NCBI RefSeq assembly: GCF_010093815.1
Contig: NW_022985568.1
Location: forward strand, 146,201-210,200
Length of the DNA: 64,000 nt
Direction of reading: 5' to 3'
DNA from: Pseudovirgaria hyperparasitica
Taxonomy: Eukaryota; Ascomycota; Dothideomycetes; Acrospermales; Acrospermaceae
Made by a program: the position numbers and the translations under genes. Below, piece by piece: positions 12,288 to 21,743 of this stretch. Positions within the stretch are counted from its first letter, which is position 1. The number at the start of each line of letters is the position of its first letter. The notes beneath the pieces are model-generated. The model was not told where the DNA came from. It worked only from the letters and a program-made list of their open reading frames with translations, and ran no database searches.

Positions 12288-14510
12288 ATGCGCCTCCTCA
12301 ACACAACCACCCTCAAAGTCCAAGAATTCCTCCCCGGCCGCTTCGGCACCGGCACTAGGAATATGACCACTAATACTATCACCGCTACCACCAATACCAA
12401 TACCATCCATACTATCGCATACATGGAGCCCCACGGCCGCAGACGAGGTCAGTCTCGCTGATGTGATGGTACATTATAGCGATGATGATGATGATGGTAA
12501 TGGTGGTGGTAATGATGATGAAGATGATGCTGGAGATGGGCGAAAAGGTGTGCTGAGGGCGAAGAAGAGTGGAGTTGAAAAGCTGCGGTTTTGTGCGGCG
12601 CAGGCGCGTGCGGATGGGTTGGAGTGGGTTTGGATTGATACGTGCTGGTAAGTGTGTGATTGTGTGATTGTGTGGGTGCGTGCCTGGATGTTGGGGAGGG
12701 CGGGGAAAAGGGGTGAAGGTGAGAGTATCGTGGGGTTGGAGAGATTAGTAGAGGGGCTGGGATGTTGCTTATGGTATTTCTGCAGGCTGCAGGACTGGAA
12801 GGGTGGATAATTATACTCCTCTTGTTTGATCTGTGTAGAGCCGATAAGCTCTCCAGAATTAGTATTCACAGGACTATAACATTGTTATAGCGAAAATTTA
12901 GGGTAGCATAGCATAGCAGCATAGTGGAGTTGCCGGAAAGTTGGGGAGAAACTGTACGTCGGGCTGACATCCACCACAGCATCGACAAATCAAGCAGCGC
13001 CGAGCTGGCTGAGGCCATCAATTCGATGTACGCATGGTATGCCCGCGCAGAGAAGTGCTATGTATACCTGACCGACGTCACGGATGCAGCCCACCTCTCA
13101 AGCAGTCGCTGGTTCACCCGCGGCTGGACGCTCCAAGAACTTCTCGCTCCTCGCACTGTCCAGTTCTTCACTGCGTCTGGCAGTATGATCGGCAGCAGAG
13201 AGACTATTGTCGAGCAAATACACAAAATCACAGGTATTTCTCCCAACGCACTTCGCGGAGTCCCGTTGTCGAGATTCAGCGTCGAGGAGCGCATACGCTG
13301 GGCTGATGGACGCCAAACGGGCCGGGACGAAGATTTGGCGTATTCGCTGCTAGGAATCTTCGACGTCACCATGCCCGTTGTATATGGCGAAGGAGGGAAG
13401 AAGGCAATGCTTCGCCTGCGGAGAGAAATCACGGCAACACATGGCGATGATGTCGAGGAGCATGTGCCCACGGGAATCGACCTACGTAACGCAGTGCGTG
13501 ACGATCGTATAGATCTTGTCCGATCAATCATCAAACGTGGAGTGGCGGTGGATTACGTTCGGCCAGGAGAGAACGCCGAGCCAGTGTTGCGTATCGCAAT
13601 TAGAAGTAATTCTGATCGTATGGTTGGGCTCATACTCGAGGCAGAGCCATTTTTAGACGCGCGCAACCACGAAGGGGTCACAGCTTTGATGCTTGCCACG
13701 CTCCAAGGGAGTCTGAAGAACGTGCGGAAACTGCTTGACGCCGGTTGTCAACCTGATACCCGGTCAACTTCGGCTCGGGAAGTGCTGAATAGTAGTATGG
13801 ATCTTGAGGAGGAGACAAAAAAAATGATCGGGAACAGCACGGCGCTGTTTTTGGCTGCTTTGAACAACCGACCGAGGATCATGGAATTACTTCTCAAAGG
13901 GGGCGCCGCTGTCAATGCTCAAGCCAGCCACGGATTCACTGCGCTACATGCCGCAGTCATCAAAGGGAATGCCGAATGTGTCAGGCTTCTCCTTGACCAC
14001 GGCGCTGATGTGGAGGCGAGAGCTATCGATGATAAGCGCGCTCTTCATTACTGTTGCAGTCATGGATGGATCCCTATCGGTGCAGCTCTTCTGGATGCTG
14101 GCGCATCCATCGAAGCTACGAAACTTGGTGGAATGACTCCATTACTGGAGGCTGGCTGGTGCAACCGGACAGAGATGTGTGAGTTCGTAATCAGCCGCGG
14201 AGCAAACATCAATGCGCAAACTACGTGGGAGGGCTACTACAAGGGATGGACCTGTCTGCACTTAGCTGTTGACAACGACAATCCACGAATGATCCAGATG
14301 CTTCTGCAAAAGGGAGTAGATCATACGATCGAGAACGGCGATGGATGCACGGCAGAGGAAAAGGCGATACGTGAAGGGCATAAAGAAATTGCACGTATCC
14401 TCGCTCCGATGAACTGGCAACATGTTCGGAAAGAAGAGTGTGACCCAATCGATGAAGGTTCGAAGAGTCGTCAATGGCTCGAGAGCATATCGCGAAATGA
14501 ATCCAGATAG
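12288..14510 (+). CDS. HET-domain and ankyrin-repeat protein, first exon apparently frame-broken
   Basis: HET-domain proteins trigger heterokaryon-incompatibility cell death; the ankyrin tail is the usual partner-sensing part. The start MRLLNTTTLKVQEFLPGR at 12288 is the classic HET opening. The next hallmark, ILSHTW (12409-12426), lies one base out of frame, and no GT..AG intron between them fixes it; the DNA between is a degenerate ACC/AAT-rich repeat. From ILSHTW the frame runs to ...EWVWIDTC, a 332-bp intron (12648-12979, GTAAGT, CTGAC branch, CAG) and then CIDKSSSAELAEAINSMYAW, rejoining exactly. The sequence continues with SRWFTRGWTLQELLAP, then DLAYSLLGIFDVTMPVVYGEG, then about eight ankyrin repeats (for example GFTALHAAVIKGNAECVRLL) to the stop at 14510. 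A Gly/Asp-rich microsatellite-coded insert sits at 12480-12535. Either the gene is a recent pseudogene, or translation starts internally (ATG 12466) without the SHTW motif, or there is a sequencing error. Confidence 0.72.
12480..12535 (+). repeat. GAT/GGT microsatellite inside the HET gene
   Basis: A run of GAT and GGT/AAT triplets encoding Asp-, Gly- and Asn-rich sequence between the SHTW motif and the GLEWVWIDTC motif of the HET domain. It lies in a loop that varies in length in this family, so it may be tolerated. Confidence 0.7.
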
Positions 14511-16919
14511 TCGTAGATGGAGACAAGATCCAGCCAAGCAATGCTGCCGAGGTATATAGATCTGCTTACGATGCATCAGAGGTATACGGCGAAGTCTTTG
14601 AATAGCAATCAACGTCACGGCTGGTCTACAGAATGCAACGGACGTCAGATCTCTGCTTCCAGACTTTGACGGCGGCATCTATTGATATCGGCCGAGGCAA
14701 CATGATCTAGGTGCACAGAGTAGAATTGACCAGGTCGTCGGGCGTGGTAGGGGTGGTAGGATAGTGAGATGGTGGCGGATGAAGAAAGACAAGCTTTTCT
14801 GCCACGATGTCGTCTAATGACAAGTCAAAGTGTGGGGAAAGAAGGCTGAGCAGGATGGCCGAGGTATGTGGAATGCTGAAGCTTTGGACAGGCGTTTAAG
14901 TCGGGGTTTTTTGTCGACGACAATACTTTGTGGTCAGGGATGCGGACCGAACGGTAGGTATGCTAAGGACAGAATTGCGTTGTGTACGGGTGAGAGTCCA
15001 AGGGCTAGCATAACGATGGCTTCATTCACTGTCAGCCATGATGTATAGCATACTGTCTGTGAGGGATCGCCAGCTCCTCACAACAGTAGGAGTCTAGGCC
15101 ACGAGAGTCGAGAGTTGTCTCTTGGGACGGAATTATTCACAGCCGGGCCGCAGGTAGGGCTCGCCAACGCCCGAACGGGTGGTAAATTCCGGGTTGCGGA
15201 TGCTTTGCAGAATCGGGACATGCCAAGATGTAAAGCAGATCTGACGCCTCCGACTGACAATCCGGTGGCGTACGTGCGTCTTTGCTCCGCAGGCAGCTGG
15301 TGATCCTATCTTTGCCCAGGATTTCTTGCAGCAATTCAGTTGTCATGCCGAGGCACCGCCTTGCAGAGACTCCACGTGCTGCGGCACAGCATCAAAAGTA
15401 CAATGAAAGCCAACATGATGAATATGTTGCGTGAGGACGATGGGTTTGGTTGGAGTTGAAGGTGCCAAAAGGCAGCGTGGTGAACTATTAGTGAAGATTT
15501 AGCAAGAGTTGAAGAGAGGTCCAGTAGTTACTTGAATTGATCGCTAGAAGATAGCGAAACAATGACGATCGTGCCGTAGGTGCGTCGAGATGAAATGAAG
15601 GGGCAAACAGGTGGGAATCTGGGGTAAAACCGGAGAAGTCTGGGGATAGTGGTGGTGGTTGTGATGGTGAATTTGGATTGTGGAGAGTGGAGGGTTCTGG
15701 TGGCGGATGAGGGCGAGTACGATTGGAGCCTTTAAGCTGGGGCTTTTGGCTAGTACTAGTTGGTACTAGCTGGCTGGCTACCTACCTAATTAGTTTAAGG
15801 TAGGCACCTCCTAATTAGAGTTCGGGTCCTGTGCAGCATTCATTTATTCATCCATCCTGAGAACCTGAGGCATCATCAATCAACTGTGTCCGCCTCGACT
15901 GTGTCACTGTGATCCATGTGATGATCCTTTTCACTGTCCTCAATATCCATGCTTGTCAGTGCACATGGCACCGACATTATATGCTTGTATCTATGCTTGT
16001 ATGCCCATGTCACCCCTTATTCATGTCACGTCACTGACATTTTCAGTATCTCAGGCCACGAGATGAGCTTCGAGATGAGACACGTCGAGTCTGGGCTTGG
16101 TTGGGACTCTAGAACTCTGGACTTTTCTGCAGAAACACTATTACATGGAATTGAATGAACGTTGCAGCCGTCTGCCGCCAGCCGGCTGCGTGACTTGCTT
16201 TTCTTTTGTGGCAGCGATCCTTTGGCGTGACTGCGCAAACGGATCATGAATCATGAGGGAGTAATAAAAAACCTGTCGACCGAGGCTCTCACATCGCCAT
16301 CGGAAGCTATAGCAGACTAGTCACTAGACACCAAGAACCTCACTGCGACGGGCTTAGCCACCACAAAGCCAGCCAATCCCATCCTTCGAGACCGGCGTGG
16401 TGTGGCAGTAGTAACTTGTTAGCATTCCTAGTATTCCTAGTTAGAGGCAGCGATGCCCTCGCTAGCCGGCGCAGGGACGTCCAGACTGGGGATCTTTCCC
16501 TGCCCGTTCACTTGTCCAATACTCCAATACAATTCGCGCCTTCTCATTGGTCAGTTGAGCCCCCGTTCCGTGCGCCGAGCATCAAATGCCAAATGCGGGG
16601 AACCCCTTCTCGCACCCGTTTTGTTGCGAAATCACTTGCGCTCCCTCTCATGTATAGTGGAGTGGCAGTACAGAGATGGATTGTCCTGGCTGGGCACTTC
16701 GCTTTGTAGTGTCACTCACTCTAGCACGAGACCGCTGTCCATGCCGAGTCCTAAAGGAGCCGCGGCAGCACTAATTCACTTTTGGCCCTGCTCGTAGTTC
16801 TATTATCTATATGACCTGCCCATAACCTCGTCTGGGAAATTGCCTGTTCCTCTGTTCGTCAACTGCTCCCGCGTGTGCAACAGTCGTCAACAAGCAGCAG
16901 TCCATCCCCCTCCACCAAC
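14511..16919. other. 2.4-kb gene-free stretch upstream of MFS gene
   Basis: No ORF longer than 140 codons and none with a recognisable motif. Part must be the promoter and leader of the MFS gene starting at 16920. The stretch 15440-15700 is purine-rich on the + strand; the last 120 bases before the ATG are pyrimidine-rich. Short palindromes lie at 15750-15818 and are listed separately. Confidence 0.5.
15750..15818. repeat. cluster of short palindromes
   Basis: CTAGTACTAG (15750-15759) is a perfect palindrome. CTAATTAG occurs twice (15786-15793 and 15811-15818), and CCTACC at 15781 is mirrored by GGTAGG at 15799-15804. They lie about 1.1 kb upstream of the MFS start. Dimeric regulators bind such sites, but no specific factor can be named from the sequence. 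Confidence 0.45.
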
Positions 16920-18778
16920 ATGGCCATCTTCAAGAGCAAGAAGACTGGCACCCAAGACCAGGTCAACTCCGACCGCTCGTCCAACGAACACGATGTCGAG
17001 AAGAAGGTCGTCCCTGGCTACGGCCACGAGCGCGGTGCCCAGGAGATTGAGAACATAGAGGCTGACAATCCCAATGTCCACCAACACGTGAGTCTTCAGA
17101 TCCACCTCACGCCTCACTGCGCCTACTAACATCAATTTGCAGTTCAACTTCAAGCTGTTCATGGGACTTGTCTGCATGTCCTTCCTATGGTGTGGCTCGC
17201 AAATTCCTCTCTACCTTTTCGGTGGTGTCCTGCCACTTCTCTACTCGGATGTCGGTGGCTCCGAGCGATTCACATGGCTAGTTATCGGATACCTCATTCC
17301 CAATGCTGCTCTGTGTCCTTTCGTCGGTGCCCTGTCCGACATGTTCGGTCGTCGCATGGTCGCCATCTTTGGGCAGGTCTGCTTGGTCGTCGGTGCTATC
17401 GTCGTGTCCACTTCCCACACCATGAACACTGCCATTGGTGGCATGGTCATCTCTGGTCTGGGTGCTGGTCTCAACGAGCTCATTGCTCTTGCTGGAACCG
17501 CCGAGATGGTTCCCGTCCAGAAGCGTGGTGCTTACGTTGGTCTCGTCGTCTTCACCATTCTCCCATTCGCTCCATCCGTTCTCTGGGCACAGCTCATCGC
17601 CCAGGCGAGCTCGTGGAGGTACGTCGGTATCCTCGTAGGAAGCTGGAATTTCATCGGTCTCCTCCTTCTCCTCACTTCCTACAGGGATCCAGTCGTGGTC
17701 AAGCGCCCCGCAAAGGAGATTCTTCGCGAAGTCGACTACGTTGGTGGTTTCCTCTCTACCGTCGGTGTTGTGCTCTTCATGATGGGTATGCAGTTTGGCG
17801 CTTCACAATACGAATGGACCAGCGCTCAAGTCTTGGTCCCGTTCCTGCTCGGCGTTGTCTTCATCATCGCCTTTTTCGTGTGGGAAGTGACGTGTAAATA
17901 CCCAATGGCTCCAAAACACATGTTCAGCAAGGACAAGAGGACCATGATTGCCATCTTGATCGTCACTTTCTTCTCCGGTGGCAACTTCTTCGTTGTCCTG
18001 TTGTTCTGGCCTACTCAGATTTACAACGTTTACGGTGAGTAATCTCAGCATTCCCACACCTTTCGAACACAAGCTAATCTCCTCTGCAGGTGATGACCCA
18101 CTCGGCGTCGGTATTCGTTCCCTTCCAATCGGTTTCGGTATCATCGGCGGTGCCGCCATCGGTCTCGTTCTCCTATCCGTCACCAAGGGCCGCAGCACCG
18201 TAACCATGATCATCTCCTGTGCCATCATGACTGCCGGAACCGGTGCCGTCTCCATCTCCCGCCCGGACAATCTGATGACCACCTACGGCGTAGTCACACT
18301 CGCCTCTCTCGGCGTCGGCGCCGTCATTATCCCCTGCTCCATCATCGCCCAAATCGTCTGCCCGCCCGAGCTCATCGGCACCATCACCGCCATTACCCTC
18401 TCCATCCGCTACATCGGCGGCGCTATCGGTTTCTCCGCCTACTACAATGTCTTCTACTCGAAGCTCTTCAACTACGCCACCGTGGACGTTGGCCCCCAGG
18501 TCGTCATCAACCGCATCTCGTACGACTACCCTACCCTCGAGACTATGATCACCATGGCCGCCTACGCCCGATGGCGCGAGTTGCGCGAGTTCATCATGAC
18601 CGCGCCCAACGTCAACATTCGCGATTACGACTTCGTCCACGGCGTCATCGTACCCCCGCTCCAGGAGTCCTTTGCTCTCGCTTACCGTTACCCGTACTGG
18701 ATGTCCATAGCGTTTGGCGGCATCTGCCTCATTTCTTCGCTCTTCCTGCGCGACGTCAGCAAGTACTACAAGTTTTAG
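16920..18778 (+). CDS. MFS transporter, Tri12 / siderophore-efflux type
   Basis: Three exons, 16920-17087, 17143-18034 and 18090-18778, give about 582 residues. The introns are 55 bp each (GTGAGT..CAG), and an ACTAAC branch site is visible in the first. The hydrophilic N-terminus (about 55 residues) is followed by about 14 hydrophobic segments. MFS motif A is present as GALSDMFGRR between TM2 and TM3. The family pattern (GGVLPLLYSDVGGSERFTWL near TM1, AQIVCPPELIGTITAITLSIRY late) matches the fungal Tri12-like group, proton-driven pumps in the plasma membrane that export toxins or take up siderophores. No biosynthetic cluster lies beside it, so the substrate is unknown. The C-terminal loop LREFIMTAPNVNIRDYDF before the last TM is typical. 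It has a long gene-free upstream region. Codon use is C-rich at third positions, which suggests good expression. Confidence 0.9.
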
Positions 18779-19499
18779 ACACTTGATTTCTGTGAGTCGG
18801 AATGGGGTTTGATACCAAGATGGGAGGAGTGGGAGGAAGGCAGTGGTGGAAGTAGAACATTGGAAGACACGACGTGACGAGTCACGAGAGAGTAAAACAA
18901 ACCTCAGGCATCGCGCCTTTCCCCTAACGATGGGAACGCGCATTCATTTACAAGCGCCACAGCTAGAAAGTTGCTCTTCCGTTGAAAATCCTCATCAGAG
19001 CAGATGTACATATAATCGATGCAGAAGTGAAATAATAATGCTTCTAAACCTACTTGCCTTCATGCCTTGTGCGTCGTCGTTGTCGTCGGTACTCGTGAAC
19101 GAAATGCGTTCCCCCTCCACCCTCCCCCCAAACCTGTCAGTATAGTGTAGGGATCAAAGAACCAAAACGAGAATGCATGCTTGCATGCTGTTAATACGCC
19201 TGGGAGAATGTTAATAACAAGTTATCCAGACTTCAACGTGGCATATCTCGTACACGATGTATCAAAGTAGTAGTCTCTCTTTCTTACTCTTCATTATGAA
19301 AGAAACTTGTTCCCTTTTATTAGCTAGATCTTACAATTAGATCTCCTTTATTGTAGATGATATAACATATACTGGAGGATGTCAAGTCATGAGTGAATAA
19401 TAAAGATAGTTTTGGTACGTTGAAATATACTTGATTCTAGTCCCGCTGATAGAATCTTCGTAAGCCCTAGTCATCGCTGGCACATTCCAAAGTCTGTTC
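18779..19499. other. gene-free stretch 3' of MFS gene
   Basis: 721 bp, AT-rich from about 19,190 to 19,440. No coding frame or RNA gene recognised. Confidence 0.45.
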
Positions 19500-19841
19500 T
19501 TATAATAAATCAGGTTTTCTGCTTGTACAGAGAGCGTCCATATCATCATATAGTAGACACGAATTTACCAGGGCATGGCATTTTTTGTGATAGACTGGTA
19601 TATTCTCGCAGGATATCGTACTGATGCCTCCACAGCGTAGACGGTTCTTGAACATGCACGTGCACACAGTGTAACATTCTTCACGTTGAAGGTTTGGCTT
19701 GTCCAATAGAATCACCGAGTAGGACAAAGAGGCAGCAAACAAAGTCAGAATCGTTAAGCCTGTCCCTGCACCCCACTGTGGCGAAGAGACCCGGCGTCCT
19801 TGATTTGAGGCTTCATGCCTCGATGTAGCTTGAGAACACAT
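19500..19841 (-). CDS. doubtful small cysteine-rich membrane or secreted protein
   Basis: An uninterrupted 113-codon ATG frame. Residues about 27-47 (TGLTILTLFAASLSYSVILL) would make one transmembrane segment or a late signal anchor. The 65 residues after it contain eight cysteines, including CYTVCTC near the anchor, an even number as in disulfide-bonded secreted proteins. I know no family for it. Against it: the frame is short, the flanks are AT-rich and no splice signals support it. It is head-to-head with the orphan ORF at 20015. Confidence 0.28.
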   Translation of the reverse strand: MCSQATSRHEASNQGRRVSSPQWGAGTGLTILTLFAASLSYSVILLDKPNLQREECYTVCTCMFKNRLRCGGISTISCENIPVYHKKCHALVNSCLLYDDMDALCTSRKPDLL

Positions 19842-20014
19842 ATAAGTGCACCTACATCGGTCTTTCAGGAACGAGAAAACAATCTGTCATCAACAACGGC
19901 TCCAAGAAAGATACTAGAGCTGATCCCGGCTCACAGTCCTGCATACTCGACCACGCTCATACTGAAATCGCAATCTCACGCCCCGACAAGATCTCGAAGT
20001 CCACCTCCACTTGT

Positions 20015-20713
20015 ATGTCAGACATGACAGGGTCAAATGATATGACGGACACGGACGCGAGCAAGAAAGAAACTCGGTTCATCTTGTTCATGCAAGTGCG
20101 AGACATGAAAGAAACATATAGCAAGCGTCACCTCATGATGGAACGGAGAAACCGTGAACCCATGTCAGATATAACAAATTACCACGCAGTCTATCTCCGC
20201 CCGACCTACGACTTCAGAAAGATATTCGATGAACGGGCAGACAGACAGGTGCTGGTATCAGCTGCGATCGGGTATCCGGAGATGACGGAGGGTGCCATGC
20301 AGGACGTTGATCAAGAACAACTTTATGACGTATTTCTCTTCTACAGAGACATGGAAGGCACGGAGCAGCCCTCAAGCGATACGCTTTACCATATGCATCA
20401 TATTACGATGATGTATAAAAGCCTCGCCGCCTTGCGCAATCTGCACACCAAACCTGAGGAGCAGGCTAATGCTACAGTGGTGAATCAACGCAAATACACG
20501 ACTACTCCAAGATACAGCGACTACGACGCGCAGTTCCCATACGAGCTATCCGGCTTTGAGCTCAGGACAACCTACGTCGATGTCGAAAAGAACGAACAAG
20601 ATGTAAGATGGTGGGCTAGTGCGGATGGCTTCCCGTATAACACCCAGTTCGAAGCTGACTTAGTCGAAATGCTGCTCACCCAGGTTAGAGCTGTGTGTTT
20701 CCGAGTCACTTAA
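20015..20713 (+). CDS. hypothetical protein, 232 residues
   Basis: A single open frame with ATG at 20015, hydrophilic throughout, without signal peptide or membrane segment. Rich in Met, Asp and Tyr; segments such as YHAVYLRPTYDFRKIFDER and QFPYELSGFELRTTYVDVEK have the balanced composition of a folded protein. I do not recognise the family. The end may be incomplete: the sequence after MLLTQ begins with a possible donor (GTTAGA), so a further exon could replace the last eight residues. It stands alone between two gene-poor stretches. Confidence 0.5.
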   Translation: MSDMTGSNDMTDTDASKKETRFILFMQVRDMKETYSKRHLMMERRNREPMSDITNYHAVYLRPTYDFRKIFDERADRQVLVSAAIGYPEMTEGAMQDVDQEQLYDVFLFYRDMEGTEQPSSDTLYHMHHITMMYKSLAALRNLHTKPEEQANATVVNQRKYTTTPRYSDYDAQFPYELSGFELRTTYVDVEKNEQDVRWWASADGFPYNTQFEADLVEMLLTQVRAVCFRVT

Positions 20714-21743
20714 ATCTACTTCGAGGGTAAGAACGATGCTACCTATAGGGTACCGGGGTGACCAGAGGTCCCAGAGGTTCCACTATCCAACAAAAAAAAA
20801 CCCTCAAACGTTTAGCACAGTATAGTGATCGTCAATCTTCAATAGAAGACATAACGACGTCTATGTCATTGTTATCGATTTCTTCATCATGATCATGACT
20901 CACGGTTTAGATGGATAATGTAATGAGCTAGCTGTCTTGACGAATATCTCGAAATTTGAAGGTATATCTACACTTATGCTAATTTGTCGCAAAAACAAAG
21001 TCCATAGGATATGCGACAGGGCTGTGATATATGTCAATGCCAATGTCAAACATCAATTAATGACAAAATCTGTGCTAGAGGCACATGTGCACAAAGCCAT
21101 GGAAACGAATATCGTGTCCTTTATTGACACTGTTCAATACCTCGACCCTATAAGTCGTCACCAGCTTCTTTCCGTTCCAAGAACAAGTTCCTATTCCAGT
21201 CCCTCCACCGCATCCCAAAACCAGAAACTCCTTTCCCTAAGATGTCAAGTAAGCATATTGTATCCGCAACAGTATTTCATTATATCCTTTCATATCAGCA
21301 ACTTCATTGAGGCTGGCTGTATGCTGAACGTTCTTGAGATAATTGCAATTATCAGCGCTATCATTACTGGTTAGAATGAGAGGAAAGAGTGTAAGCTTGG
21401 CTTATACCCCTGGTTTTATACGTCCCACCTGCTCCACCTTCTCCCTCTGAGCATGAATAGTACATGCGTGTGTGGGTGGCAGACGTATTTCTCGAGTGGA
21501 GGGGGTAGGATAAGTGATATCAAGAGAGGATAATGGGACTAAGATGGGTGCGTGAGAGATTATATAGTGGGCTTACGTACCGAACTGGTATTCCGTACCG
21601 CAGTCAAATACTCAGAGTTCGGATCTGTAGCGTGACTGTCCTAACACTGGCCCTGATAAAGTTGAGGGGCGAAAAACATGAGGAGCATAGTGCTAATGTA
21701 CTTTATTACCACATAATGCTAGAGTCATACTGCCTATCCCAGC
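20714..21743. other. gene-free stretch
   Basis: 1.0 kb, AT-rich. An ORF at 20937-21374 lacks an ATG at its start and has no recognisable domain. No RNA gene seen. It contains the 3' flank of the OPT transporter gene. Confidence 0.45.

Noticed and set aside
18173-18943. 256-codon minus-strand ORF, rich in Asp and Gly
   Set aside because: Antisense to the last MFS exon; composition is what reverse-complemented transporter codons give.
20937-21374. 145-codon plus-strand ORF
   Set aside because: Starts with TTG, AT-rich, no domain, no splice structure that improves it.
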